Shown piece by piece: positions 9,201-18,993 of a DNA stretch of 64,000 bases. This DNA is from Bacillus sp. FJAT-22090 (GTDB taxonomy: Bacteria; Bacillota; Bacilli; Bacillales_A; Planococcaceae), in NCBI RefSeq assembly GCF_001278755.1, contig NZ_CP012601.1:310001-374000 (forward strand), read 5' to 3'. Position 1 is the stretch's first letter; each line of letters starts with the position of its first letter. The notes under the pieces are model-generated. The model saw nothing but the letters and a program-made list of their open reading frames with translations. It was not told where the DNA came from and ran no database searches. The translations under genes and the position numbers were made by a program.

Positions 9201-9229
9201 ATTGTATAATAAATAGTTTCATAATTCAA
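9201..9229 (-). promoter_or_regulatory. Candidate sigma-A promoter of trpEG
   Basis: On the minus strand TTGAAT (9229-9224) and TACAAT (9206-9201) have a 17-base spacer. The -35 box lies inside the last codons of the upstream ytfP gene. A start near 9194 would begin the T-box leader correctly. Confidence 0.5.
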
Positions 9230-10481
9230 TCGATTTTGCAGCACTCATTCCAGCTATCTTTCCAGTCACGAGTGCTGAAGTAATATTATAGCCACCTGTA
9301 TAGCCATGAATATCAAGGATTTCTCCGCAAAAATACAGACCAGCTTTTTTCTTCGAAGCCATTGTTTTAGGTTCGATTTCTTTAATTGAAACACCACCTC
9401 CCGTTACAAATGCTTTGTCAAGGGGCTGTGTTCCATATACATTTACCGTAAATTGTTTCAACAAATGAGCAAATGAGCGAACCTTTTCGTGTGAAAGATT
9501 TTGCCCATCTTCACTTTCTTGAATACCAGCTTGTTGTAATAAAAACAAAAGCCATCTTTCTGGTACAAGTCCTTTCCACACATTTTTTAAAGCTTTTTTT
9601 GGTTCCTCTTTAATAGAAGAGAGGAGAGATTGAAAAGTTTGTTCCTCGTTTTTGTCGGGTAGACTATCTATACGAATTTGGACAAGCTCACCACCATTTT
9701 TCTTTTGCTCTTTTACAACGAACTGGCTGCAACGTAATATAGCAGGACCACTTAATCCAAAATGAGTGAAAAGCATGTCCATTTGATGAGTAATAATTGC
9801 TTTACCTTTTTTATTTAAAACTGAAACTGCAACATCTCGTAATGCAAGCCCTTGAAGTTCTTTTGATTTTATAAATGACTCATTGGATAGTAAAGGAACC
9901 TCTGTAGGATATAGATCAGTAACCGTATGTCCAGCCTTTTCTGCCCATGGATATCCATCACCCGTAGAGCCAGTTTGTGGTACTGCCTTTCCACCGACTG
10001 CAACAACTATAGCGCCGGCGGTAATTTCTTCACCAGTTTCAAGACGAACTCCAATAATTTTCTCATCATTCATTAATAATTTGGCAACTGGTGCGTTTAA
10101 TTTAATTTCAACTTTTAACCGTTTTAATTCGTCCAGAAGAGCATTCACTACATCCATTGCTTTATTGGATACTGGAAACATTCTTCCATGATCTTCTTCT
10201 TTTAGTTGTACCCCAAGATTTTCGAAAAAGGCAATAATATCTTCATTATTAAAAACAGAAAAAGGGCTATATAAAAATCTTCCGTTTCCAGGAATATTTT
10301 TGACGATTTCTTCTTGAGGAAGTCGATTGGTCACATTACAACGACCGCCTCCTGATATTGCTAGCTTTTTGCCAAGCTTATTACCCTTTTCTATTAATAA
10401 TACTTGTTTATTTTCTGCTCCAGCAGCAGCTGCTGCCATTAGGCCAGAGGGACCTCCGCCGATTACAATAACGTCATACAT
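9219..10481 (-). CDS. ytfP: HI0933/YtfP-family FAD-dependent oxidoreductase
   Basis: Flavoprotein of 420 aa, probably a NAD(P)/FAD-dependent oxidoreductase of the HI0933 (BaiN-like) family; its substrate is unknown. The N-terminal dinucleotide fold is [22 protein letters not shown] follows near residue 44, and the C-terminal second FAD contact is [16 protein letters not shown], all diagnostic for the family. Length matches B. subtilis YtfP. It is divergent from ytgP, as in B. subtilis. The trpE promoter lies at its 3' end, so no separate terminator was seen. Confidence 0.88.
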   Translation of the reverse strand: MYDVIVIGGGPSGLMAAAAAGAENKQVLLIEKGNKLGKKLAISGGGRCNVTNRLPQEEIVKNIPGNGRFLYSPFSVFNNEDIIAFFENLGVQLKEEDHGRMFPVSNKAMDVVNALLDELKRLKVEIKLNAPVAKLLMNDEKIIGVRLETGEEITAGAIVVAVGGKAVPQTGSTGDGYPWAEKAGHTVTDLYPTEVPLLSNESFIKSKELQGLALRDVAVSVLNKKGKAIITHQMDMLFTHFGLSGPAILRCSQFVVKEQKKNGGELVQIRIDSLPDKNEEQTFQSLLSSIKEEPKKALKNVWKGLVPERWLLFLLQQAGIQESEDGQNLSHEKVRSFAHLLKQFTVNVYGTQPLDKAFVTGGGVSIKEIEPKTMASKKKAGLYFCGEILDIHGYTGGYNITSALVTGKIAGMSAAKSIEL

Positions 10482-10585
10482 AATAAGTTCACACTTTCAT
10501 TTTTTTCTTTAGTATACATCATTGTGGTTTTGTTTCGACAGATGTAAACTGTAAGATAGACATTTCTTAGGATTGGACGGTTTTT

Positions 10586-12199
10586 ATGGCTTCGAATTTA
10601 TTAAAAGGGACGATGATTTTAACAATTGGTCTCTTATTATCTAGAATATTAGGCGTTCTCTATGTAATTCCTTTTTATCAATTAATTGGGGAAGAGTATG
10701 TAGTACTCTATCAGTATGCATATGTTCCTTATTCAATTATGTTGGCAATAGCAGTATCGGGAGTACCTATTGCAGTTTCAAAATTTGTTTCGAAATATAA
10801 TGCACTAGGGGATTACGCAACAGGACGAAAATTAGTCCAATCAAGTATGCTGCTTATGTGTGTTACAGGTGTACTAGGATTTCTTCTTCTTTATATATTG
10901 GCGGAACCTATCGCTCAACTTGTCATAAAAGACAAAGATGCTATCTTCTCCATTGAGGATGTTGCATCCGTTATTAGATATGTAAGTTTTGCGGTGATAG
11001 TTGTACCTGTTATGAGTTTAATTAGAGGCTTTTTTCAAGGGTATCAACATATGACCCCAACTGCTGTATCTCAGTTATTTGAGCAAGTTGTACGTATTTT
11101 GTTCGTTCTAGCTGGTGCTTTCGTTGTCATGAATGTATTTAAAGGCTCGGAGAAAACTGCTGTTTCTTTTGCAGTTTTTGCAGCATTTTTAGGAGCGATC
11201 GCTAGCTTAGTTGTGCTGTATTGGTATTGGAAAAAGTTAAAGCCAGAATATAATGCACTTCTAGAAAATAGCGGAAATTTAACATCAGATGTATCGTTAA
11301 AAAATATTTATAAAGAAATCTTAGTCTATACGGTTCCATTTGCTTTAGTAGGGGTAATCAATCCACTCTTTCAATTTATCGATATGATTACTTTTAACCG
11401 TGCAATGACAATGATTGGGAAAGCATCAGTTTCTGATACATATTTAGGTATGTTGAACTTCACAACACATAAGCTTGTGATGATACCAGTAATGTTGGCT
11501 ACAGGCTTTTCGATGACGCTCATTCCTCTTATTACTAGTTTTTATGCGAAACAGGATTTTATGAATGTTAGAAAATCTTTAGATCAGGCATTTCAAATTT
11601 TATTATTTTTAACTTTGCCGGCTGCATTAGGTATTTCAGTTTTAGCAGACGAATTTTATACAGTATTTTATGAGACAAGCGATGTAGGAGCTACAGTGCT
11701 TGCGCATTATGCACCTGTTGCGATACTGTTTGCTCTTTATCCAGTAACTACTTCTATTTTACAAGGAATCGATCGCCAAAAATTAATTATCCTCAATTTA
11801 TTAATCGGAATTTTAACAAAGCTCGTATTAAATACCCCGTTTATTAAAATGTTTGAAACGGATGGTGCTATTTTGGCCACTTCTGCTGGTTACATTGTTG
11901 CTATTGCTTTAAATATGGTTGCTATAGGAAAAACATTGCATTATCAATCTACAATGGTAATTAGACGTATTTTCCTTATATCTATATTAACGGCAATTAT
12001 GTTATGTATAGTATCCATCGTAAAATGGGGAATTGGGCAAGTATTTACGATTGATGGAAAAATAGAATCATTATTAGTTATCTTTGTTTGTGCTTCCATT
12101 GGAGCAGTTTTTTATGGATATGTCACGCTAAGATTAGGACTTGCACAAAAGCTTTTCGGCGAGAGAATTACACGTTTTACGAAAAAAATTGGTTTTTAG
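10586..12199 (+). CDS. ytgP: MOP-superfamily lipid II flippase YtgP (MurJ-type)
   Basis: Integral membrane protein of 537 aa with about 14 hydrophobic helices, in the polysaccharide transporter/MATE-like fold. B. subtilis YtgP (MurJ) moves lipid II across the membrane for peptidoglycan synthesis, and length and N-terminal residues (LLKGTMILTIGLLLSRILG) fit that group. Conserved segments include GVPIAVSKFVSKYNA and IRGFFQGYQHMTPTAVSQ. It begins at ATG 10586 and is followed 9 bases later by a pseudouridine synthase gene, suggesting co-transcription. Confidence 0.88.
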   Translation: MASNLLKGTMILTIGLLLSRILGVLYVIPFYQLIGEEYVVLYQYAYVPYSIMLAIAVSGVPIAVSKFVSKYNALGDYATGRKLVQSSMLLMCVTGVLGFLLLYILAEPIAQLVIKDKDAIFSIEDVASVIRYVSFAVIVVPVMSLIRGFFQGYQHMTPTAVSQLFEQVVRILFVLAGAFVVMNVFKGSEKTAVSFAVFAAFLGAIASLVVLYWYWKKLKPEYNALLENSGNLTSDVSLKNIYKEILVYTVPFALVGVINPLFQFIDMITFNRAMTMIGKASVSDTYLGMLNFTTHKLVMIPVMLATGFSMTLIPLITSFYAKQDFMNVRKSLDQAFQILLFLTLPAALGISVLADEFYTVFYETSDVGATVLAHYAPVAILFALYPVTTSILQGIDRQKLIILNLLIGILTKLVLNTPFIKMFETDGAILATSAGYIVAIALNMVAIGKTLHYQSTMVIRRIFLISILTAIMLCIVSIVKWGIGQVFTIDGKIESLLVIFVCASIGAVFYGYVTLRLGLAQKLFGERITRFTKKIGF

Positions 12200-12208
12200 G
12201 AGTATGAC

Positions 12209-12931
12209 ATGCGATTAGATAAATTTCTAGCACATATGGGATTTGGTACGAGGAAAGAAGTAAAAGAATTAATTAAATCTAAAGCTATACAAGTAAATGA
12301 TGTCATAGTAAAAGATAGCTCTTTGCATGTGAAGGAACATGTAGATAAAGTTTCTGTTTATGGAGAAGAAATTGAGTATAAAGAATTTATCTACTTAATG
12401 CTAAATAAGCCTGCAGGAGTCGTATCTGCCACAGAAGATACGAGAGATCGAACTGTGATTGACTTATTAGAGGATGATGTACGTCATTTTCAGCCATACC
12501 CAGTTGGTAGACTAGATAAGGATACTGTAGGGTTGCTATTATTAACAAATGACGGTGCTTTAACGCATCGTCTACTTTCTCCGAATAAGAATGTACCAAA
12601 ATTATATTATGCAGAGGTTGAAGGCATAGTTGACGAGAGTGACGTACAGGCTTTTTTAGAAGGAGTAATATTAGATGATGGCTATAAAACAAAGCCGGGA
12701 ATTTTGACAATTTTAAGTAGAGGACCAGTGTCCGAAGTAGAAATAACAATAACAGAAGGCAAATTTCATCAAGTAAAAAGAATGTTCGAATCCGTTGGAA
12801 AAAAAGTAGTTTTTCTTAAAAGGCTTTCAATGGGACAATTAAAATTAGATGAATCTCTTAAACAAGGAGATTATAGAGAACTTACTGAAGAAGAGTTAGA
12901 GGGGTTACAGCAAAAGAATGACCAAGCTTAG
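12209..12931 (+). CDS. ytzG: RsuA-family rRNA pseudouridine synthase
   Basis: Isomerises a uridine in (probably 16S) rRNA. It is 240 aa. An S4 RNA-binding domain at the N terminus (RLDKFLAHMGFGTRKEVKEL) is followed by the catalytic domain, with the active-site aspartate Asp103 in GRLDKDTVGLLLLTNDG. The closing KFHQVKRMFESVGKKV is the usual RsuA/RluB motif. It lies just behind ytgP, with the operon ending in a hairpin that overlaps its stop codon. The family is certain; the target base is inferred from the B. subtilis counterpart. Confidence 0.87.
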   Translation: MRLDKFLAHMGFGTRKEVKELIKSKAIQVNDVIVKDSSLHVKEHVDKVSVYGEEIEYKEFIYLMLNKPAGVVSATEDTRDRTVIDLLEDDVRHFQPYPVGRLDKDTVGLLLLTNDGALTHRLLSPNKNVPKLYYAEVEGIVDESDVQAFLEGVILDDGYKTKPGILTILSRGPVSEVEITITEGKFHQVKRMFESVGKKVVFLKRLSMGQLKLDESLKQGDYRELTEEELEGLQQKNDQA

Positions 12932-12947
12932 GCTAGGTCATTCTTTT
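12913..12947. terminator. Bidirectional terminator between ytzG and ytzE
   Basis: AAAGAATGACC (12913-12923) pairs with GGTCATTCTTT (12936-12946). The left arm carries the last codons of the pseudouridine synthase gene. The convergent ytzE gene ends at 12961, so the hairpin may serve both strands. Confidence 0.85.
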
Positions 12948-12960
12948 CATATGGGGAAAT

Positions 12961-13182
12961 CTAAGATGTCATTTTAACGCGTTTGTTCGTCGTGGTCCAT
13001 TTGCCTCTTGTTGGGCTTATGACTAAGTCATTAAAGGCAAGTACATTCAAATCTCGTTGAATCGTGCGAGGAGTGATGCCAAATTCATCGACTAAATCTT
13101 GTGTAGTAACAGTTCCGTGATCACGGATGAACATATACATATCTTTAATTCGATTGAGCATCCGATCAGTAGTTGGTTTCAT
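12961..13182 (-). CDS. ytzE: DeoR-type helix-turn-helix regulator YtzE
   Basis: Small DNA-binding protein of 73 aa containing only a DeoR N-terminal helix-turn-helix (TTQDLVDEFGITPRTIQRDL) and no effector domain. ATG 13182 is chosen because AAGGAGTGG stands about 7 bases upstream and the resulting N terminus (MKPTTDRMLNRIK) matches B. subtilis YtzE; an in-frame start 12 codons upstream is unlikely. The target is unknown. It is convergent to ytzG. Confidence 0.82.
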   Translation of the reverse strand: MKPTTDRMLNRIKDMYMFIRDHGTVTTQDLVDEFGITPRTIQRDLNVLAFNDLVISPTRGKWTTTNKRVKMTS

Positions 13183-13591
13183 AAGTAACCACTCCTTCAT
13201 CATCATATCTCGTGGCAAGACTAGCGGACGACATGGGTGAAAAGCAACTAATTAATTGCAATTTACAGCCCCTTTACTATATTGGTAGTCAGTCATATAT
13301 TTTCTGACAATTTAATTATAGTAGATTTTCGAGAAAATTTCTATAAAAAACAGCTAATTTACAAAAACTTCATAAAAAAGATTTATTAAAATGAATGAAA
13401 AAATAGATGTCCAAGCGAAAAAATTGATAGCAAACAAGTAGAAAAAATATAAAAAAAGGTTCGTTAGTACATGAAATATTAGAATTAAAAAAATCATCGA
13501 AAAAGAAGACTGAAAATGCCTTCTTTTTTGTGTTTTATACGCTGAAAAAAGTGTAGAATAACGTTAGAAGGATTGTGTAGGAGGGTTTATA
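13183..13591. other. AT-rich intergenic region before pepV
   Basis: About 400 bases with no plausible gene. A weak hairpin (AAGAAG ... CTTCTTTTTTG) lies near 13501-13530. A TAGAAT -10-like hexamer is seen near 13553, upstream of pepV, without a convincing -35. Nothing else is recognisable. Confidence 0.4.
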
Positions 13592-15007
13592 TTGAATTGG
13601 TTAGAACTTGCGGAACAAAAAAGAACTGAGATGATTGAAGAGCTTCAAAAATTAATTCAAATTCCTAGTGTTCTTGATGAAAAAGCTGCTACGGAAGAAA
13701 TGCCTTTTGGGCCGAAACCTCTAGAAGCACTTAATCATATGTTAAGTGAAGGAAAAAATGAGGGTCTAGTTACTAAAAATATTGATAATATGGCTGGTCA
13801 TATTGAAATGGGAGATGGAGAGGAAACTTTAGGTATTCTCTGTCACGTTGATGTGGTACCGGTTGGAGAAGGCTGGACTTATCCTCCTTTTGAAGGCGTC
13901 GTAGCAGATGATAAAATTTACGGTCGTGGTGCAATAGATGATAAAGGTCCGACTATTGCAGCTTGGATGGCAATGAAGTTAGTAAAAGAATCTGGAATCC
14001 CTTTACATAAAAAAGTAAGACTAATCATTGGGACGGATGAAGAGAGCGGCTTTCGATGTGTAGAACGTTATTTTGAAAAAGAACCGATGCCTGAAATAGG
14101 CTTTGCACCTGATGCAGATTTCCCAATTATTAATGCAGAAAAAGGAATTGCAAACCTAATTTTTACACAAACTGGATCAACTGAAACGGAAACTATTCAA
14201 TTTTTTCAAGCAGGAAAGCGGACAAATATGGTTCCGGACGAAGCCTTTGCCCTTATTTTTGGTGGACTTCATTCCATAAAACAAAAGTTTAGTGAATTTT
14301 CTACTGAACATGGTTTTAATGGGGAAGTAACGCAAGAAGGTCCAATGGTTAAAGTGTTGGTAAGAGGAAAATCTGCACATGCTATGGAGCCAGATGAAGG
14401 GGTAAATGCTGCAATTTTACTTGCGAAGTTTTTACAAGTCGTACCATTAACTCCTCACTCGAAAGAATTTGTAGACTTTTTAGTTATTGGCTTTGGTGAT
14501 GACAGTAGAGGGCATGCATTATCTCTTAACTTTTCGGATGATGTATCAGGAGATACAACATTAAATCCGGGTGTTATTCATTATGCCCCATCACAAGGGT
14601 CTTGTACACAAGTTAGTATGAGATATTCAGTTACTTACCCTTTTGAAGAAAAACTGAGTACATGTAGAGAGACTCTTCAAAATTTAGGGATCACGCTTGA
14701 TCTTGGCTCTAATTCTAAGCCTCATTATGTCGATAAAGAAGATATACTTATTAAATCATTACAAAAAGTATATGAAAGACAAACGGGAGAAGAGGCAAAG
14801 CTGTTATCTATAGGTGGAGGTACTTATGCTAGGGTTCTGAAAAATGGTGTTGCATTTGGAATGCTATTCCCTGGAAGAAAGGACGTTGCGCACCAAGTAG
14901 ATGAATATGTAGACATAGAAGATTTAGTTAAGGCAACAGCGATTTATGCAGATGCAATTGTAGAACTTGCAGGAAAAAATACTACAGAGGTGAAAATTGA
15001 TGACTAA
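13592..15007 (+). CDS. pepV: Dipeptidase PepV (M20 family)
   Basis: Zinc-dependent dipeptidase of 471 aa. It starts at TTG 13592 behind GTAGGAGGG. Metal and catalytic residues are visible: His85 in LCHVDVVPVGEGW, Asp116/117 in GRGAIDDKGP, Glu150/151 in GTDEESG, an aspartate in PDADFP, and a late histidine in KDVAHQVDEYVD. It releases amino acids from dipeptides in the cytosol. It overlaps the D-amino-acid aminotransferase gene by 8 bases; B. subtilis ytjP is the counterpart. First gene of a seven-gene unit to ytnP. Confidence 0.92.
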   Translation: MNWLELAEQKRTEMIEELQKLIQIPSVLDEKAATEEMPFGPKPLEALNHMLSEGKNEGLVTKNIDNMAGHIEMGDGEETLGILCHVDVVPVGEGWTYPPFEGVVADDKIYGRGAIDDKGPTIAAWMAMKLVKESGIPLHKKVRLIIGTDEESGFRCVERYFEKEPMPEIGFAPDADFPIINAEKGIANLIFTQTGSTETETIQFFQAGKRTNMVPDEAFALIFGGLHSIKQKFSEFSTEHGFNGEVTQEGPMVKVLVRGKSAHAMEPDEGVNAAILLAKFLQVVPLTPHSKEFVDFLVIGFGDDSRGHALSLNFSDDVSGDTTLNPGVIHYAPSQGSCTQVSMRYSVTYPFEEKLSTCRETLQNLGITLDLGSNSKPHYVDKEDILIKSLQKVYERQTGEEAKLLSIGGGTYARVLKNGVAFGMLFPGRKDVAHQVDEYVDIEDLVKATAIYADAIVELAGKNTTEVKIDD

Positions 15008-15851
15008 AATATTATGGAATGATCAAATCGTTAACGAAGAAGAAGTAAAAATAGGCTTTGAGGATCGTGGATACCAATTTGGTGATGGTATTTATGAAGT
15101 AATCAAAATTTATAACGGAGATGTATTTACTGCTAAAGAACATATTGACCGATTGTATGCAAGTGCTGATAAAATTCAGTTAGTCATTCCTTATACAAAA
15201 GATGTACTTCATAAAATGCTCTATGATTTAATCGAAACGAATGAAGTCCAAAACGGACATATTTATTTGCAAGTTACTCGTGGTACTAGCGCTAGACAGC
15301 ATAACTTTCCGACTCCAGCTGTCGATTCTGTACTAACAGCATATACAAAAGAAACAAGTCGTCCTCACGCTCAACTTGAAAACGGAGTAAAAGCGTGTTT
15401 AGTTGAGGATATTCGTTGGCTTCGTTGTGATATAAAATCTCTGAACCTTTTAGGAAATGTATTGGCAAAACAAGAAGCTGTAAGCAAAGATTGCTATGAA
15501 GCTATTCAACATCGTGGGGAAGTAATAACCGAAGGGTCTTCATCCAATATATATGGCATTAAAGATGGTGTGCTTTATACACATCCAGTTAGTAATCTTA
15601 TATTAAATGGAATAACAAGAAAAGTGATTTTAGATTGCTGTGAAGAAGTAGGGCTCCCGGTAGTAGAAGAAGCATTTACAAAAGCACAAGCTTTGGAAAT
15701 GGATGAAATTATTATGTCTTCTACAAATGCTGAAGTAATGCCAATTGTTTCTGTCGACGAAAAACCAATTGGAAATGGTACACGTGGAGAATGGACTCAA
15801 AAATTACAACAAGCTTTTGAGAAAAAAATCCCTTCATCTATTGGCGTATGA
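15000..15851 (+). CDS. dat: D-amino-acid aminotransferase
   Basis: Fold-type IV PLP enzyme of 283 aa interconverting D-alanine and D-glutamate, supplying peptidoglycan precursors. ATG 15000 with GAGGTG upstream is taken rather than TTG 14997. The cofactor lysine is Lys146 in RCDIKSLNLLGNVLAKQEA. Other family marks are EDRGYQFGDGIYEV near the N terminus and TEGSSSNIYGI. It overlaps both neighbours (8 bases with pepV, 4 with ytlP), showing tight coupling. Length equals known bacillus Dat proteins. A branched-chain aminotransferase is less likely because of the GDGIYEV and HNFP segments. Confidence 0.93.
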   Translation: MTKILWNDQIVNEEEVKIGFEDRGYQFGDGIYEVIKIYNGDVFTAKEHIDRLYASADKIQLVIPYTKDVLHKMLYDLIETNEVQNGHIYLQVTRGTSARQHNFPTPAVDSVLTAYTKETSRPHAQLENGVKACLVEDIRWLRCDIKSLNLLGNVLAKQEAVSKDCYEAIQHRGEVITEGSSSNIYGIKDGVLYTHPVSNLILNGITRKVILDCCEEVGLPVVEEAFTKAQALEMDEIIMSSTNAEVMPIVSVDEKPIGNGTRGEWTQKLQQAFEKKIPSSIGV

Positions 15852-16390
15852 ACACACATTACTTTATAGGTATTAAAATTCCACCAACGCTTGCAACATA
15901 TATCATAGAAGCAAGAGATAAAACTAATTTACATGAGACGCATAAAACGTTGCCATTTAAAGAGGATTTGCACATTACTTTATTTTATATTGGGGCAATG
16001 GCGAGCGAACAAATAGAACATATCATCCAGTCGTTACAAAATATCGACTGGAGTTCTTTTAATCTAACAACGAATGGGCTCGCTCATTTTGGAAGCAATC
16101 GAACACCGAGAGTAGTTTATACTGACTTAGAAGAAAGTGCCTCATTAAAGAGGTTACAAAAAGAAGTTGTGAAAACCATGAGTGATCGTATAAAAACAGA
16201 TCATGCGAAGGATTTTAATGCTCATATTACGATTGCTAAAAAATGGGCGTCTAAAGGGTTACTGTCTACAGAAGATTTTCACTTGCCTAAATCGACATTT
16301 GAAGTAAGTAGTTTTAGTGTATTTAAGATAAACCCGAATAATAAACCTCGTTATGAGGAGATTGCTTCTATTAGATGCAAAGGAGGGTAA
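15848..16390 (+). CDS. ytlP: 2H phosphoesterase, RNA 2',3'-cyclic phosphodiesterase (ThpR/LigT)
   Basis: Protein of 180 aa with the two HxT motifs of the 2H superfamily: HIT at 42-44 (LHITLFYIG) and HIT at 126-128 (AHITIAKKW). These hydrolyse 2',3'-cyclic phosphate ends of RNA; some relatives join tRNA halves. The biological substrate is unclear. The start codon overlaps the dat stop (ATGA), and the next gene begins 4 bases after its end. Confidence 0.88.
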   Translation: MNTHYFIGIKIPPTLATYIIEARDKTNLHETHKTLPFKEDLHITLFYIGAMASEQIEHIIQSLQNIDWSSFNLTTNGLAHFGSNRTPRVVYTDLEESASLKRLQKEVVKTMSDRIKTDHAKDFNAHITIAKKWASKGLLSTEDFHLPKSTFEVSSFSVFKINPNNKPRYEEIASIRCKGG

Positions 16391-16394
16391 GTGA

Positions 16395-17375
16395 ATGGCT
16401 CAGTTAGTAAAACTACAGGACTATATTTCAAGATATCAAGTTGATTTAAAACGATATCCCACTCAATTTGTTCGATTAAAAAAACAGCAATGGGAACGTA
16501 CAAAAGCTGAATGGGAAAGTGGATCATTTGACACCTCATGGATAGAAAAAGACGATGAGGTGGAAATACCTGAAAAGAAATCTATTTTCTCTAAGCTTTT
16601 CAACCGTAAACAGAACGAAGTTATAGAGGAGTCTGTTTGGGAAGAATCAGAGTTGCAGGAAGAAGAGGTGATTCCGGAAGAATCGACGATGCTTAATTTT
16701 CAACCTAATATCGTTTACAATCCAAAATCAAAAGAAGAATTAAAACGTCTGTATTTAAATCAGCTATTTCATTTTCAACTGAAGTGGGCAAGCTCGACTT
16801 TACGAGAAAAATCTTATGTTGATCCAAAATTTATGCGAGATACTTTATTACGAACACTTACTTTACAGCTACCTGATAATTATTTTTTATTTTATTATCC
16901 TATTTTAAAACTTAAAAAAGCTCCAGTTGAATTAGAAATCATATTAATATTACCTACAGAGATTATATGCCTTGTTGTTTTAGAAAGAAAAGAATTGGAT
17001 GCTTTTATAGGAAGTAGCGATCGTTTTTGGATTCAAAAAAGCGGTAAGGAAGAAAAGAAGGTATTGAGTCCAATGGTAGGATTAAATCGAATGGAATCTA
17101 TTTTAATGCAAATAATTAAAAAAGAAGAAATTGATTTGCCAATTAGGAAAGTAGTGCTTTCAAGAAATGGGTATATTGATTATCCAGGGACTTCTTTCAA
17201 CACTCAATTTGTAGATACACGGAAGTTTCCGGAGTGGTTTAGATCATTAAAATCTTCTCCTTCCCCAATGAAGCATATGCAATTTAAAGCTGCACAAGCA
17301 ATACTTGACTTAGCTCAAACAACGTCCTATTCAAGATCTGGTTGGGAAGTAGACAGTGAGGAAAGTGATGAATAA
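16395..17375 (+). CDS. ytlQ: YtlQ-like protein, possible NERD-related domain
   Basis: Cytoplasmic protein of 326 aa that I place by position (between ytlP and ytlR as in B. subtilis). The first 40 residues are basic and helical, residues about 50-90 are acidic and low-complexity, and a globular part follows from about 115. The latter, with LNQLFHFQLKWAS and ELEIILILPTEIICLVVLE, resembles a NERD-like nuclease-related fold only weakly. No catalytic motif is certain. It starts at ATG 16395 with GGAGG upstream and overlaps ytlR by 8 bases. Confidence 0.6.
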   Translation: MAQLVKLQDYISRYQVDLKRYPTQFVRLKKQQWERTKAEWESGSFDTSWIEKDDEVEIPEKKSIFSKLFNRKQNEVIEESVWEESELQEEEVIPEESTMLNFQPNIVYNPKSKEELKRLYLNQLFHFQLKWASSTLREKSYVDPKFMRDTLLRTLTLQLPDNYFLFYYPILKLKKAPVELEIILILPTEIICLVVLERKELDAFIGSSDRFWIQKSGKEEKKVLSPMVGLNRMESILMQIIKKEEIDLPIRKVVLSRNGYIDYPGTSFNTQFVDTRKFPEWFRSLKSSPSPMKHMQFKAAQAILDLAQTTSYSRSGWEVDSEESDE

Positions 17376-18327
17376 CGTAGTTTTTATTGTGAATGAACAT
17401 GCTGGTCGTGGACGAGCAAAAAAAATATGGGCATCATGGAAAGAGAAAATTGATTTTCCTTATACTAGTTACGTGACTGAATATAGAGGACATGCTACGA
17501 ATATAGCAAGAGATTGTGCACTATATAACGAGGAGGATTTGTTAATTGTAGCTATCGGCGGAGACGGTACTGTTCACGAAATTATTTCAGGAGTTACGCA
17601 TTATAATCACGTTCGAGTCGGAGTTATTTCTGCAGGTAGTGGAAATGATTTTGGTCGGACTTTTTCTGTTTTCAAAACCGTAGAACAGTTACGGAATTAT
17701 GCAAAGAACTACTATACATATGAAAAATTAGACTTTGGTATCTTATCATCGAAAGAAAAAGATTTTGGTTTTGTAAATAATGCAGGTTTTGGTTTTGATG
17801 CAAAAGTAGTTTATTCCGTAAATAATTCTTCATGGAAAAAGTGGTTAAATGTCTTGGGGTTAGGGAAAATAGCTTATATACTATATTTGGTTAAAGAGCT
17901 TATAACATTTACAAGATTTTCATTCACTTTACATACGGAGAAAGATGAGTTAAAGTTTGATGATGTTTGGTTCCTTGTTGTATGCAATCAGCCTTTTTTT
18001 GGTGGAGGAATGAAAATATCACCTAGTTCTCAACCAAATGATCAATTAATAGAAATGACAATCGTAAATAAATTAGCAAAATGGAAGCTTCTCTTTATTT
18101 TCGGTACGGTGTTTTTTGGGAAACATACAAAGTTTAAAGAAGTGAAACAGTTTCAAGCTAAAAATTTTAAGATTACGATGCATGATCAAGTATTTGGTCA
18201 CGTGGATGGAGAATTCTCTTGCCTAACAGACCATAATCATCGTTATACTTTTTCGGTTCAATCAAAAGCTTGGAATTTAGCGAAACCAATAGTTAAAGGA
18301 GTTAAAAATAATGAGGTTAAGACATAA
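17368..18327 (+). CDS. ytlR: Diacylglycerol kinase-family lipid kinase YtlR
   Basis: Lipid kinase-like protein of 319 aa. ATG 17368 is preferred, with GTGAGG about 6 bases upstream. The catalytic domain shows [13 protein letters not shown], the nucleotide-binding GGDGTVHEI and [10 protein letters not shown], and a second-domain [12 protein letters not shown]. It probably phosphorylates diacylglycerol or a sphingosine-like lipid at the membrane; the substrate is unknown. It overlaps ytlQ by 8 and trmB by 17 bases. Confidence 0.88.
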   Translation: MNNVVFIVNEHAGRGRAKKIWASWKEKIDFPYTSYVTEYRGHATNIARDCALYNEEDLLIVAIGGDGTVHEIISGVTHYNHVRVGVISAGSGNDFGRTFSVFKTVEQLRNYAKNYYTYEKLDFGILSSKEKDFGFVNNAGFGFDAKVVYSVNNSSWKKWLNVLGLGKIAYILYLVKELITFTRFSFTLHTEKDELKFDDVWFLVVCNQPFFGGGMKISPSSQPNDQLIEMTIVNKLAKWKLLFIFGTVFFGKHTKFKEVKQFQAKNFKITMHDQVFGHVDGEFSCLTDHNHRYTFSVQSKAWNLAKPIVKGVKNNEVKT

Positions 18328-18952
18328 ACCATGGGCAGAAGATTTTATCAATGCTCATCCTGAAATTATTATACAAAATCCGGAGGAATTGAAAGGCAAA
18401 TGGGACTCTGAATTTAAAAATGCTCATCCCCTTCACATCGAGGTAGGAACGGGGAAAGGGCAATTTATAACAGGAATGGCCAAGCAAAATCCGGATATCA
18501 ATTATATTGGAATAGAGCTATATGATAAAGTAATCGTTTCGGCACTTGAAAATGCGATAGCAGCACAGCCATTGCCAAATTTACGATTGCTAAAGGTAAA
18601 CGGCGCAGATTTGGCAAAGTATTTTGAGAAAAATGATGTAGACCGTGTTTATTTGAATTTCTCTGATCCTTGGCCAAAAGTTAGACATGAAAAGAGACGT
18701 TTAACTCATGAAGGATTTTTGAATTTATACGAATCTATTTTAGTAGATAACGCAGAGATTCATTTTAAAACAGATAATCGAGGATTATTTGAATACTCTT
18801 TAGTAAGTATGTCTGCGTATGGTATGTTAATAAAAGATGTTTCACTAGATTTACATGTGAATATGCCAGAAGACAATATTATGACCGAGTATGAAGAAAA
18901 GTTTTCTGCAAAGGGACAACCAATCTATCGAGTAGAAGCAAAATACGTATAA
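18311..18952 (+). CDS. trmB: tRNA (guanine-N7-)-methyltransferase
   Basis: Adds the m7G46 mark to tRNA using S-adenosylmethionine. It is 213 aa, identical in length to B. subtilis TrmB. The SAM pocket is [16 protein letters not shown], and the family signature is [17 protein letters not shown]. It starts inside the 3' end of ytlR with AAAGGAG upstream. In B. subtilis ytmP lies between ytlR and trmB; it is absent here. Confidence 0.95.
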   Translation: MRLRHKPWAEDFINAHPEIIIQNPEELKGKWDSEFKNAHPLHIEVGTGKGQFITGMAKQNPDINYIGIELYDKVIVSALENAIAAQPLPNLRLLKVNGADLAKYFEKNDVDRVYLNFSDPWPKVRHEKRRLTHEGFLNLYESILVDNAEIHFKTDNRGLFEYSLVSMSAYGMLIKDVSLDLHVNMPEDNIMTEYEEKFSAKGQPIYRVEAKYV

Positions 18953-18993
18953 ATGTTTAAGTGTTGACGATATCGATTAGGGGGAGATGGAGA

